A DNA stretch of 64,000 nt from Arenimonas composti TR7-09 = DSM 18010 (lineage in GTDB: Bacteria > Pseudomonadota > Gammaproteobacteria > Xanthomonadales > Xanthomonadaceae). The stretch is from NCBI RefSeq assembly GCF_000426365.1, contig NZ_AUFF01000007.1:111371-175370 (forward strand), written 5' to 3'. Positions 1 to 8,534 of the stretch are shown in pieces. The notes beneath the pieces are model-generated. The model had not been told where the DNA came from. It did not search any database and was given only the letters and a program-made list of their open reading frames with translations. The stretch's first letter is position 1; every line of letters starts with the position of its first letter. The position numbers were made by a program, and so were the translations under genes.

Positions 1-440
1 ACGCAGAGCGTGCATTTCTTCATCACGCCCTCGACCGCGCTGTATTCGCGGGCGCCGTAGGGGCAGGCCCAGGAGCAGAGCTTGCAGCCGATGCACTTGT
101 CCTCGTCGACCAGCACGATGCCGTCCTCGGCGCGCTTGTAGCTGGCGCCGGTCGGGCAGACGGTGACGCAGGCCGGGGTGTCGCAGTGCAAGCAGGAGCG
201 CGGGAAGTGCAGGGTGGTCGCCGGCTGCGTCGGCGTCGCCGCGATCTCGTAGGAGTGCACGCGGTTGAACCACACGCCGCTCGGCTCGGCGCCATAGGGC
301 GATTCGTCCGGCAGCGGCGCCGCGACGCCGCCGGCATTCCATTCCTTGCAGGCGACCGCGCAGGCATGGCAGCCGACGCAGGTGTCGAGGTCGATGACCA
401 GGCCGAGCTTCTTCGCCGGCGGTGGCGGCAGCGAAGTCAT
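1..440 (-). CDS. soeB: 4Fe-4S ferredoxin-type subunit, SoeB-like (partial, 3' end outside window)
   Basis: This is the electron-transfer subunit expected to carry electrons between the molybdopterin subunit encoded upstream and a membrane quinone-reactive subunit. About 146 residues are visible. They contain three cysteine clusters typical of DMSO-reductase-type Fe-S subunits: CVGCHACAVAC near residue 22, CLHCDTPACVTVC near residue 85, and CIGCKLCSWAC near residue 120. A fourth cluster (CTLC) is cut by the window edge. The ATG lies at 438-440 and overlaps the stop of the preceding gene by 4 bp (ATGA), so the two are translationally coupled. The N-terminus (KKLGLVIDLDTCVGCHAC) resembles the SoeB branch as I know it. 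A third gene for a NrfD/DmsC-like membrane anchor is expected beyond the edge. The general Fe-S assignment is firm; the sulfite specificity is inferred from the partner. Confidence 0.8.
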   Translation of the reverse strand, partial: MTSLPPPPAKKLGLVIDLDTCVGCHACAVACKEWNAGGVAAPLPDESPYGAEPSGVWFNRVHSYEIAATPTQPATTLHFPRSCLHCDTPACVTVCPTGASYKRAEDGIVLVDEDKCIGCKLCSWACPYGAREYSAVEGVMKKCTLC

Positions 441-3400
441 GCGCGATCTCCGCGGCGGAAACCGGCGCCGTAACGCAGCGCTTCGTCCTTGTCCGGGCCC
501 TTCGACAAGGCGGCGAACTGCGGCGAGGACTCGCCGGCCCCGGCGTCGTCCGCACGCGAGATGCGCACGCGCAGGTCGAACCAGGCCGCCTGGCCGGTCA
601 CCGGATCGGCGTTGGCGTAGTCGTTCTTCGGCAGCACGTCGGAGATCAGGTGGTTCATCAGGAAGCCCTTGCGTGATTCCGGTGCGTCCGGCGCCAGCTT
701 CCAGGCGCCGCGGCGCTTGCCGATCGCGTTCCAGGTCCACACGGTGTCCGGCTGCACGTTGCCGGCGTGCCGGCACTGCACGGTGATGCGGCCATGGTGG
801 GAATCGACATGCACCCAGTCGCCGTCGGCGATGCCGTGTGCCGCGGCGGTGGACGGGTGCAGGTACAGGAAGTTGCGGGCGGTGATCTGCCGCAGCCAGG
901 CATTCTGCGAGCCCCAGGCGTGGTACATGAACGGCGGCCGCTGCGTCACCGCGCTGAGCGGAAACTGCGTCGCCCCTGTAGGAGCGCCTTCAGGCGCGAT
1001 GCCTTTCTCCGCTTTTGCGCCTGAACGAGTCGCGCCCAAAGGCATCGCGCCTGAAGGCATCGCGCCTGAAGGCGCTCCTACAGCGGAGGAGGACAGCTGG
1101 GCGCCTTCGAAGGGCTCGTACCAGAACGGCAGCGGATCGAAATACGTGGCGACGCGCTCGCGCTCCGATTCGGGCGGCTGCACCGGCCCGTGCCCCTGCG
1201 CGGCGAGCCGGAACTTCTGCAGCGTCTCCGAGTACAGCTGCAGTACCACCGGCTCGGCCTTCGGGATGAAACCCATGCCCTGCGCCCAGTCGAGGTAATC
1301 GCGGTTGGCCATCTTGAAGAAGCTGCCGGCATGCGGCACTTCGCCCTGCCAGAAGCCGCCGTTGGCCTGGTAGTGCTCGAGCTGGTTCGGGTTGGGCGGG
1401 CCCTTGCCGTGTTGCGTGCCGTCGCCGCGCCAGCCGGCGAGCAGGCCGATGCCCGGCGCGCGCTCGTGGTTGACGATGTAGTCGGCATAGTCGCGGTAAC
1501 GCGGTAAACCATCGGCATTCACCAGCCCCGGCAACCCCAGTCGCGCGCCGATATCGATCAGCACCGACTGGAAGCCGCGCACATCCCGCTGCCGGAGCGG
1601 CTTCAGCCGCGATCCCACCGGCTGTTCCGACTGCGCCGGATCCAGCACCGGCCAGCGCATCGCATCCGCGGCGCATTCGGCGTCGCTGATCGGGCGGTCG
1701 AGCAGGGAGATCGCATCGTAGCGCTCGAGATAGGTGGTGTCCGGCAGCACGAGGTCGGCGTAGGCGACCATCTCGCTGGAATACGCGTCGCTGTAGATGA
1801 TCTTCGGGATGCGGTATTCGCCTTCTTCGTCGCGGTCGGTCAGCCAGCGCATCGTCTCGGCGGTGTTCATCGCCGAGTTCCAGCTCATGTTGGCCATGAA
1901 CAGGAAGAGCACGTCGATCGGGCCTGGATCGCGTGCCCAGGCATTGCGGATGACCGTATGCATCATCCCGTGCACGGCCAGCGGGTATTTCCACGAGTAG
2001 GCGTGGTCGATGCGGCGCGGCTGGCCGTCGGCGTCGACCAGCAGGTCCTCGGGGCCGTGCACGAAACCGAGCGGGCCGGCGTCGAGCACGCCGTTCGCAC
2101 CGCGCGTCTTGCCGGGGCGGTTGCCGGGCGGGATCGGCCGCGGGAACGGCGGCTGGTAGCGGAAGCTGCCGGGGGTGTCGACGGCGCCGAGCAGCAGCTG
2201 CAGCAGGTGCAGCGCGCGGCAGGTGTGGAAGCCGTTGCTGTGCGCGCTGATGCCGCGCATCGCGTGGAAGGATACCGGCCGGCCGACCATGCGTTCGTGC
2301 GGGCGGCCCCAGGCGTCGGTCCACGGCTGCTCGATCACGCAGGGCTGGTCGAAAGCGGCGGCGGCGAGTTCGCGGGCGATGCGGCGGATGGTGTCGGCCG
2401 GCACGCCGCAGCGTTCGGCCACCGCATCCGGCGCGTACTGCGGATCGAGGTAGCGTTCGGCGACGAGGTGGAACACCGGGACGGCGCTGCGGCCGTCGGG
2501 CAGCCGGTACTCGCCGACGACCGCAGGCGAGATGTCGACGGCATCCGCCGCTGTAGGAGCGCCTTCAGGCGCGATGCTTTCCGCGCAGGGCATCGCGCCT
2601 GAAGGCGCTCCTACAGGGGAAGGCATCGCGCCTGAAGGCGCTCCTACAGGGGGGGCGGCGCGGTTCCAGCAGAGCGGGCGGCCGTCGGCATCGCGGGCGA
2701 ACAGGCCGTCGTCCGCGGCGCCCGGATCCCGGATCACCAGCCAGTGCGCGTTCGTGTAGCGCACCAGGTAGTCGAGGTCGATGCGGTCGGCCTTCAGCAG
2801 CTCGTGGATCAGCGCGAAGGCGAACAGGCCGTCGGTGCCGGGGCGGATGCCGATCCACTCGTCGGCGATCGCGCCATAGCCGGTGCGCACCGGATTCACC
2901 GCGACGATCTTGGCGCCGCGGCCCTTCATCTTGCCGAGCCCGAGCTTGATCGGGTTGCTGTCGTGGTCCTCGGCGACGCCCCACATCATCAGGTAGCGCG
3001 ACCGGTCCCAGTCCGGCTCGCCGAATTCCCAGAAGCTGCCGCCGAGCGTGTACAGGCCGCCGGCGGCCATGTTCACCGAGCAGAAACCGCCGTGCGCCGC
3101 GTAGTTGATGGTGCCGTACTGCTGCGCCCACCAGCCGGTCAGGGCCTGGCTCTGGTCACGGCCGGTGAAGAAGGCGAGGCGGTCGGGGTCCTTCTCGCGC
3201 GCCGCCCGGAGCCAGTCGGTGGCCAGCGCGATGGCCTCTTCCCAGGAGATCTCCTCGAAGCGGTTCTCGCCGCGCGCGCCGACCCGCTTCATCGGCCGCT
3301 CCAGCCGCGCCGGCGAGTAGTGCTGCATGATCCCCGCCGAACCCTTGGCGCAGAGCACGCCACGGTTCACCGGATGCGCCGGATTGCCCTCGATGTAGCG

Positions 3401-3535
3401 GATCCGCCCGTCCTTCAGGTGCACATTGATGCCGCAGCGGCAGGCGCACATGTAGCAGGTCGTCTGGCGGACGGTGTCGCCGACGGGGGTCTGGGTGGCG
3501 ATGTGCGGCTCTGGCATGCGCACATTGTGGCCCAT
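437..3535 (-). CDS. soeA: molybdopterin oxidoreductase catalytic subunit, SoeA-like, carrying two in-frame REP insertions
   Basis: The 1032-residue protein is a bis-MGD molybdoenzyme. It starts with a [4Fe-4S] motif (C27, C30, C34, then C62 in GVLCAKG). Next come the typical FFTGRDQSQ, GGFCSVNMAA and GEPDWDR blocks around residues 110-170, and a C-terminal dinucleotide-binding domain with RNFLYLHP and DWVHVDSHHGRI near residues 890-930. There is no Tat signal, as expected for a cytoplasmic SoeABC sulfite:quinone oxidoreductase. Polysulfide or thiosulfate reductase relatives are less likely because the N-terminal blocks match SoeA as I recall it. Two stretches, residues about 297-328 and 819-853, are translations of GTAG REP repeats (VGAPSGAMP and GIAPEGAPT units) and do not belong to the family. 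A start at the second ATG (3517, MPEPH) is possible; neither start has a clear Shine-Dalgarno. The gene is divergent from a YafY-type regulator. Confidence 0.75.
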   Translation of the reverse strand: MGHNVRMPEPHIATQTPVGDTVRQTTCYMCACRCGINVHLKDGRIRYIEGNPAHPVNRGVLCAKGSAGIMQHYSPARLERPMKRVGARGENRFEEISWEEAIALATDWLRAAREKDPDRLAFFTGRDQSQALTGWWAQQYGTINYAAHGGFCSVNMAAGGLYTLGGSFWEFGEPDWDRSRYLMMWGVAEDHDSNPIKLGLGKMKGRGAKIVAVNPVRTGYGAIADEWIGIRPGTDGLFAFALIHELLKADRIDLDYLVRYTNAHWLVIRDPGAADDGLFARDADGRPLCWNRAAPPVGAPSGAMPSPVGAPSGAMPCAESIAPEGAPTAADAVDISPAVVGEYRLPDGRSAVPVFHLVAERYLDPQYAPDAVAERCGVPADTIRRIARELAAAAFDQPCVIEQPWTDAWGRPHERMVGRPVSFHAMRGISAHSNGFHTCRALHLLQLLLGAVDTPGSFRYQPPFPRPIPPGNRPGKTRGANGVLDAGPLGFVHGPEDLLVDADGQPRRIDHAYSWKYPLAVHGMMHTVIRNAWARDPGPIDVLFLFMANMSWNSAMNTAETMRWLTDRDEEGEYRIPKIIYSDAYSSEMVAYADLVLPDTTYLERYDAISLLDRPISDAECAADAMRWPVLDPAQSEQPVGSRLKPLRQRDVRGFQSVLIDIGARLGLPGLVNADGLPRYRDYADYIVNHERAPGIGLLAGWRGDGTQHGKGPPNPNQLEHYQANGGFWQGEVPHAGSFFKMANRDYLDWAQGMGFIPKAEPVVLQLYSETLQKFRLAAQGHGPVQPPESERERVATYFDPLPFWYEPFEGAQLSSSAVGAPSGAMPSGAMPLGATRSGAKAEKGIAPEGAPTGATQFPLSAVTQRPPFMYHAWGSQNAWLRQITARNFLYLHPSTAAAHGIADGDWVHVDSHHGRITVQCRHAGNVQPDTVWTWNAIGKRRGAWKLAPDAPESRKGFLMNHLISDVLPKNDYANADPVTGQAAWFDLRVRISRADDAGAGESSPQFAALSKGPDKDEALRYGAGFRRGDRA
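977..1082. repeat. GTAG REP cluster inside soeA (codons about 819-853)
   Basis: A forward REP begins at 977 (TGTAGGAGCGCCTTCAGG) and an inverted copy ends at 1082. Extra partial copies of CGCGCCTGAAGG between them look like a slippage expansion. On the soeA strand the segment stays open and encodes PSGAMPSGAMPLGATRSGAK plus flanking REP-derived residues. Confidence 0.9.
2552..2648. repeat. GTAG REP cluster inside soeA (codons about 297-328)
   Basis: There is one forward REP (2552-2576) followed by two inverted copies ending at about 2618 and 2648. All are read in the phases that avoid the TAG of GTAG and the TGA of CCTGAAGG, so the soeA frame remains open. The insertion lies between the conserved N-terminal half of the enzyme and the segment beginning ADAVDISPAVVGEYRL. 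Confidence 0.9.
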
Positions 3536-3549
3536 TCCCCCGTCCCCAC

Positions 3550-3625
3550 TGTAGGAGCGCCTTCAGGCGCGACGCCTTCGCCCGTCCTTCCGCGGCGAAG
3601 GCATCGCGCCTGAAGGCGCTCCCAC
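3550..3625. repeat. inverted GTAG REP pair between soeA and the YafY regulator
   Basis: A forward copy starting at 3550 and an inverted copy ending at 3625 flank about 25 nt. The pair fills most of the 151-bp divergent intergenic region, so it lies between the two promoters rather than after a stop codon. Confidence 0.9.
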
Positions 3626-3686
3626 GGGGCGGCGGAGGGGGGATAGGCCGTATCCTTCGGGCTCCGTACGCCACCATCCGAAGCCC

Positions 3687-4661
3687 ATGGATCGTTACGA
3701 ACGCACCCTCGCCCTGCACCGCATCCTGAAGTCCGCGCGCTACCCGGTCGGCCTGAAGCGGCTGATGGACGAGCTGGAGTGTTCACGGGCCACGCTGTAC
3801 CGCGACATCGCCTTCCTGCGCGATGCGCTCGGCGCCCCGATCGAGAGCGATCCGACCGGCGACGGCGGCTTCCGCTACGCCGCCGACGAGGCCGACCGCT
3901 TCGAGCTGCCGGGCCTGTGGCTGAGCTCGGACGAGCTGCACGCGCTGCTGGCGACCCACCAGCTGCTCGACCGCACCGGTCAGGGCGTGCTCGAGAGCGC
4001 GCTGGCGCCGCTGCGCGGGCGCATCGAGAAGCTGCTCGACCAGCATGCCGGCGGCCGCCGCTGGCCGGTCGAACGCATCCGCGTGCTGGCCAGCGGCGTG
4101 CGCCGCCGCGACGAACACGCCTTCCGCGTCGTCGCCGGCGCGGTGCTGGAACGGCGCCAGCTCACCTTCGACTACCTCGCGCGCTCGACCAACGAACACA
4201 CCCACCGCACCGTGTCGCCGCAGCGGCTGACGCATTACCGCGACAACTGGTACCTCGATGCCTGGGACCACGACCGCGAGGCCCTGCGCAGTTTCAGCGT
4301 CGACCGCATCGCCCAGGCGCGCGCGCTCGACGCCACCGCCCGCGACATTCCCGACGACGAACTCAAGCAGCACCTGTCCTCGAGCTACGGCATCTTCAGC
4401 GGCACGCCGAAGGGCACCGCGGTGATCCGCTTCTCGGCGAAGGCGGCGCGCTGGGTCGCCGACGAGTACTGGCACTCGAAGCAGGAAGGCGCCTTCCTGC
4501 CCGACGGCCGCTACGAGCTGCGCATCCCCTACAGCAACGCCCGGGAACTGCTGATGGACGTGCTGCGTTACGGCGCCGATGCCGAGGTGGTCGGGCCGCC
4601 GCCGCTGCGGGCGCAGGCGCGCACCCTGCTGCAGCTGGCGCTGGCGGCGTATGACGACTGA
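3687..4661 (+). CDS. YafY-family WYL-domain transcriptional regulator
   Basis: The 324-residue protein has an N-terminal winged helix (residues about 1-60; SRATLYRDIAFLRDALGAPI is the recognition region). A WYL domain follows at about 140-215 (RQLTFDYLAR ... TVSPQRLTHYRDNWYLDAWDH), then a WCX-like C-terminal domain. WYL regulators sense nucleic acid or small ligands and usually control adjacent genes. It is divergent from the soeAB genes and overlaps the downstream phospholipase by 11 bp, so it may regulate either neighbour; this is inferred from position only. The first in-frame ATG of the domain is used as start. A TATCCT at 3651-3656 could be a -10 element. Confidence 0.88.
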   Translation: MDRYERTLALHRILKSARYPVGLKRLMDELECSRATLYRDIAFLRDALGAPIESDPTGDGGFRYAADEADRFELPGLWLSSDELHALLATHQLLDRTGQGVLESALAPLRGRIEKLLDQHAGGRRWPVERIRVLASGVRRRDEHAFRVVAGAVLERRQLTFDYLARSTNEHTHRTVSPQRLTHYRDNWYLDAWDHDREALRSFSVDRIAQARALDATARDIPDDELKQHLSSSYGIFSGTPKGTAVIRFSAKAARWVADEYWHSKQEGAFLPDGRYELRIPYSNARELLMDVLRYGADAEVVGPPPLRAQARTLLQLALAAYDD

Positions 4662-5661
4662 ACCGGCCCCGGTGCGTGGCCGCATCGCCCTGGTGCTCGG
4701 CGCCGGCGGCGCCCGCGGCCTGGCCCACATCGGCGTGCTGCAGGTGCTGCGCGAGCGCGGTTACGAGGTCGCCGGCATCTCGGGCTCGTCGATGGGCGCC
4801 CTGGTCGGCGGCATCTTCGCCGCCGGCCGGCTCGACGAATACTGCGACTGGGCCTGCGCGCTGGAACGCCGCGGCGTGCTGCGCCTGCTCGACTTCGCCT
4901 TCGGCTCGCCCGGGCTCTTCCACGGCGAACGCGTGATCGGTGCGCTGCGCGAGCTGGTCGGCGACCACCGTATCGAGGAGCTGCCGATTCCGTATGTCGC
5001 GGTCGCGACGGATCTGGCACGGCAGCGCGAGGTCTGGCTGACCCGCGGCCGCCTGTTCGATGCGATCCGCGCCTCGATAGCGATCCCGATGATCTTCACC
5101 CCGCACCGCGTGGGCCGCCGCGACCTCGTCGACGGCGGCCTGCTGGCGCCGGTGCCGATCGCGCCGACGCGGGCGATGCACGTCGACCGCGTGATCGCCG
5201 TCGACGTCAACGCGCCGGCGCCCTGGAACAATCCGCTGCCGCAGGCGGTGGCGTCCCCGTCGCCGGCGCCCGCGGTCACCGCCACCGATACCCATGCCGC
5301 CGACCGCGACGCGTCCGCGGGCGAGGCCGGCAGCGAGTCCGCGCTCGTCGCGGGCGAGGTCGCCGGCGGCCCCCGCCTGCGCGAACGCATGGCGGCGATA
5401 TGGGAATCGATCGTGCACCGCGCCGAATCCGAACCGGCGCCGGCGGCGCCGAAGCCGCACGGCCTGGTCGACCTGATGGCGCGCTCGCTCGACACGATGC
5501 AGGCGCAGATGGCGCGCATCCAGCTCGCCCAGGATCCGCCCGACCTGCTGATCCAGGTCAGCGGCGAATCGGCGCTGTTCTACGAGTTCTGGCGCGCGCG
5601 TGAGCTGGTCGAGCTCGGCCGCGACGCCGCCGAACGCGCCCTCGACGCCGCCGGCCTCTGA
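4651..5661 (+). CDS. patatin-like phospholipase (RssA type)
   Basis: The protein is 336 residues. The patatin fold is shown by the oxyanion loop GAGGARGLAHIG (residues about 15-26), the nucleophile elbow GSSMG (GxSxG, Ser near residue 47) and the catalytic Asp in VDGGLLAPVPI near residue 167. These enzymes are lipid acyl hydrolases using a Ser-Asp dyad. After the catalytic core, residues about 200-260 form an Ala/Pro-rich low-complexity stretch that typical RssA proteins lack. I chose the ATG at 4651, which overlaps the end of the regulator gene and starts just before the conserved core. No signal peptide is visible, so a cytoplasmic location is likely. The substrate is unknown. Confidence 0.85.
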   Translation: MTTEPAPVRGRIALVLGAGGARGLAHIGVLQVLRERGYEVAGISGSSMGALVGGIFAAGRLDEYCDWACALERRGVLRLLDFAFGSPGLFHGERVIGALRELVGDHRIEELPIPYVAVATDLARQREVWLTRGRLFDAIRASIAIPMIFTPHRVGRRDLVDGGLLAPVPIAPTRAMHVDRVIAVDVNAPAPWNNPLPQAVASPSPAPAVTATDTHAADRDASAGEAGSESALVAGEVAGGPRLRERMAAIWESIVHRAESEPAPAAPKPHGLVDLMARSLDTMQAQMARIQLAQDPPDLLIQVSGESALFYEFWRARELVELGRDAAERALDAAGL

Positions 5662-5674
5662 CCCTGCCGCCCCC

Positions 5675-5745
5675 TGTAGGAGCGGCTTCAGCCGCGATCA
5701 CACTCACACCCGGCCTCAGCCGCGCCACACCCGGCCTCAGCCGCG
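5675..5745. repeat. GTAG REP followed by two 21-bp degenerate copies
   Basis: A full REP (TGTAGGAGCGGCTTCAGCC) starts at 5675, 13 bp after the phospholipase stop and GTAG end first. It is followed by two tandem 21-bp units containing CCGGCCTCAGCCGCG (5705-5724 and 5726-5745) that retain only half of the palindrome. They look like decayed REPs. Confidence 0.8.
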
Positions 5746-5831
5746 ACCCCAAGCGCCCACGCCCACCCCGCGTCTCGGCCCGTGAGATGACCGCTCGCCA
5801 ATCTCCAGGTCAACGTCACCGGAGCCACGCC

Positions 5832-6092
5832 ATGCACACGCCGACCCTGTTCGAAGTCGTCAACCGCACACTGTGGCAGTGCCTGGCCCTGGGTACCGCC
5901 GCCGTGGCCTTCGTGCCCGCCGCACGGGGCATGTCGACGATCGGCTGGTGGCCGTACTGGCTGGTCATCGCGCCGGCCGTCGGTCTGCTGGTCCTGCACC
6001 GGCAGCGCGTCGCCGCAATGGCCGGGGTCAGGATTTTTTTCGCGCGCCGGGGCGAGGTGGCACCGCTGCGCACCGGCCGCAGCCACGGCTGA
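5832..6092 (+). CDS. small hypothetical membrane protein
   Basis: The 86-residue ORF has a Shine-Dalgarno-like GGAG about 9 nt before the ATG. Two hydrophobic segments are visible: residues about 15-30 (LWQCLALGTAAVAFVPA) and 38-56 (WWPYWLVIAPAVGLLVLH). An Arg-rich tail follows. I do not recognise a family. The predicted protein is a two-pass inner-membrane protein. Neither neighbour suggests a role. Confidence 0.6.
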   Translation: MHTPTLFEVVNRTLWQCLALGTAAVAFVPAARGMSTIGWWPYWLVIAPAVGLLVLHRQRVAAMAGVRIFFARRGEVAPLRTGRSHG

Positions 6093-6261
6093 GTGACGGG
6101 GAGCGCTAGAGTGGTGGCCCGCCGCCATCCCGGTTGACGGCCGGGACGCGTGGCGCTATGCGAAGGCTTTCACCCCTCCGAACCCGTGACTTCCGAACCC
6201 CGACCTACCGCGCCGGGCCGTGCTAGCGTCCCCGGTCCGTCCGATCCGTCCGGAGTTGCCG

Positions 6262-8376
6262 ATGCGCCTCACTGCCCTCGCCTGGCTGACCGCCGCCACG
6301 TTGTCCACCGCCGCGCTCGCTGCCGAGCCGCCTGCCGCCGAGGCTGCCATGCCCGATGATCCCTACCTCTGGCTCGAAGACGTCGAAGGCGACGGTGCCC
6401 TCGACTGGGTGCGTGCCCGCAATGCCGTGTCCGAAGCACAACTGGCGCAGACGCCGGAGTTCGCGAAACTGCGCGACGACCTGCTCGCCGCGATGAACTC
6501 CGATGCGCGCATCCCCTACGTGTCGAAGGTGGGGGACTACTTCTACAACTTCTGGCGCGACCGGCAGAACCCGCAGGGTGTCTGGCGGCGCACCACGCTC
6601 GAGGAATACCGCAAGCCGGATCCGAAGTGGGAAGTGCTGCTGGACATCGACGCGCTCGGCAAGGCCGAAGGCGTCAACTGGGTCTGGGCCGGCGCCGACT
6701 GCCTGCGCCCGGCCTACGACCGCTGCCTGATCAACCTGTCGCGCGGCGGTGCCGATGCGACGGTGACGCGCGAGTTCGACATTTCCGACCGCGCCTTCGT
6801 CGACGGCGGCTTCAGCCGTCCCGAGGCGAAGGGCAGCATGGGCTGGATCGACCTCGACACGGTCTACGTGATGACCGATTTCGGCGAAGGTTCGATGACC
6901 AGCTCCGGATATCCGCGCACCGCCCGCCTGTGGAAGCGCGGCACGCCGATGGAGCGCGCGACGCTGGTGTTCGAAGGCCAGGCCTCGGACATCTCCGTCG
7001 GCGCCTGGCACGACGACACGCCGGGCTTCGAGCGCGACTTCATCTACCGCGGCACGACCTTCTACACGAACGAGCTGTACCTGATCCGCGACGGCCAGCC
7101 GGTCAGGATCGACCTGCCGGACGGTGCCGAGAAGGGCGTCTACCGCGAATGGCTGAGCGTCGAGCTGCGCCAGCCGTGGACCGTCGGCGACCGCGAGTAC
7201 GCCGCCGGCTCGCTGCTGATCACCCGCCTCGACGATTTCCTCGCCGGCAAGCGCGAGTTCGACGTGCTGTTCGCGCCGACCGCCAACACCTCGCTGGCCG
7301 GTACCGCGGTGACGAAGGACCACGTGATCCTCAACGTGCTCGAGGACGTCAAGAACCGCCTGTACGTGCTGACGCCCGGTGAAAACGGCTGGACGCGCGC
7401 GCTGCTCGAGGGGGCGCCGGCGCTCGGCACGGTCAGCATCGGCGCGGTCGACCGTGAGGAGTCGAACGACTACTTCATGACGGTCACCGACTACCTGACG
7501 CCCACCGCGCTGTTCCACGGCACCATCGGCGGCGGTGCGCCGGAGAAGCTGAAGCAACTGCCGGCCTTCTTCGACGCCTCCGGCTTCGAGATCAGCCAGC
7601 ACTTCGCGACCAGCGCCGACGGCACCCGCGTCCCGTACTTCATGGTGGCCCCCAGGGCGCTGCCGCTCGACGGCGACAACCCGACCCTGCTGTACGGCTA
7701 CGGTGGTTTCGAGGTCTCGCAGGTTCCCGCGTATTCGGCGAACGTCGGCCTCGGCTGGCTGGCGCAGGGCGGCGTGTTCGTGGTCGCCAACATCCGCGGC
7801 GGTGGCGAATACGGCCCGCGCTGGCACCAGGCGGCGCTGCGCGAGAACCGCATCAAGGCCTACGAGGATTTCGCCGCGGTGGCGCAGGACCTGATCGCGC
7901 GCAAGGTGACGCGGCCGCAGCGCCTGGGCATCCAGGGCGGCAGCAACGGCGGCCTGCTGATGGGCAACATGACCGTGCTGTATCCGGAGCTGTTCGGCGC
8001 CGTCGTCTGCCAGGTGCCGCTGCTCGACATGTGGCGCTACAACAAGCTGCTCGCCGGCGCGTCCTGGGTCGCCGAATACGGTGATCCGGACATCCCTGAG
8101 GACTGGGCCTTCCTGCGCCGCTACTCGCCGTACCAGAACGTGTCCGCCGACGTCGCTTACCCGCCGGTGCTGTTCACGACCTCGACCCGCGACGACCGCG
8201 TGCATCCGGGCCATGCCCGCAAGATGATGGCGCGCATGATGGAGCAGGGTCACGACGTCCTCTACTACGAGAACATCGAGGGCGGCCACGGCGGTGCGGC
8301 GAACAATGCCCAGGACGCCTACATGCGTGCGCTGGCCTACACCTTCCTCAAACAGAAGCTGTTCGCCGGCAAATAA
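6262..8376 (+). CDS. exported prolyl oligopeptidase family protein (S9A)
   Basis: The 704-residue precursor cleaves peptides on the C-terminal side of proline or related residues. A signal peptide covers residues 1-20 (MRLTALAWLTAATLSTAALA). The N-terminal beta-propeller starts at DDPYLWLEDVEG, the hallmark of the family. The hydrolase domain carries the nucleophile in GGSNGG (Ser561), an Asp pair in STRDDRVHPGH (644-645) and His676 in EGGHGG, so the triad is intact. The ATG at 6262 is chosen because CGGAG lies 7 nt upstream and the signal peptide starts there; a longer ORF from 6220 would mask it. A candidate -35/-10 pair (TTGACG, then TATGCG 17 nt later) lies about 100 bp upstream. The length fits the family (about 690-720). 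It probably acts in the periplasm on imported peptides. Confidence 0.92.
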   Translation: MRLTALAWLTAATLSTAALAAEPPAAEAAMPDDPYLWLEDVEGDGALDWVRARNAVSEAQLAQTPEFAKLRDDLLAAMNSDARIPYVSKVGDYFYNFWRDRQNPQGVWRRTTLEEYRKPDPKWEVLLDIDALGKAEGVNWVWAGADCLRPAYDRCLINLSRGGADATVTREFDISDRAFVDGGFSRPEAKGSMGWIDLDTVYVMTDFGEGSMTSSGYPRTARLWKRGTPMERATLVFEGQASDISVGAWHDDTPGFERDFIYRGTTFYTNELYLIRDGQPVRIDLPDGAEKGVYREWLSVELRQPWTVGDREYAAGSLLITRLDDFLAGKREFDVLFAPTANTSLAGTAVTKDHVILNVLEDVKNRLYVLTPGENGWTRALLEGAPALGTVSIGAVDREESNDYFMTVTDYLTPTALFHGTIGGGAPEKLKQLPAFFDASGFEISQHFATSADGTRVPYFMVAPRALPLDGDNPTLLYGYGGFEVSQVPAYSANVGLGWLAQGGVFVVANIRGGGEYGPRWHQAALRENRIKAYEDFAAVAQDLIARKVTRPQRLGIQGGSNGGLLMGNMTVLYPELFGAVVCQVPLLDMWRYNKLLAGASWVAEYGDPDIPEDWAFLRRYSPYQNVSADVAYPPVLFTTSTRDDRVHPGHARKMMARMMEQGHDVLYYENIEGGHGGAANNAQDAYMRALAYTFLKQKLFAGK

Positions 8377-8387
8377 CCCGCCGTTCC

Positions 8388-8514
8388 TGTAGGAGCGGCT
8401 TCAGCCGCGATGCCCTTCGCACCCATCGCGCCCCGTAGGAGCGGCTTCAGCCGCGATGCCTTTCGCGTCCTGGTCGGGAAAGAAGGAAAGCATCGCGCCT
8501 GAAGGCGCTCCTAC
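8388..8514. repeat. three GTAG REPs between convergent genes
   Basis: Two direct copies of the GCGGC version (starting at 8388 and about 8435) are followed by one inverted copy of the GCGCC version ending at 8514. Each flanking gene meets the GTAG end first: 11 bp after the S9 peptidase stop and 20 bp after the stop of the minus-strand gene. Confidence 0.9.
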
Positions 8515-8534
8515 GGGTGGGTGGGGTGGGGGGA

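Noticed and set aside
23..367. 114-residue frame on the minus strand at the left edge
   Set aside because: It is off-frame to the Fe-S subunit gene, whose cysteine clusters are clear in the neighbouring frame starting at 440.
437..3535. formate dehydrogenase or nitrate reductase
   Set aside because: No selenocysteine/cysteine motif of formate dehydrogenase, no Asp-ligand nitrate reductase pattern; the N-terminal blocks and the partner subunit fit the SoeA group better.
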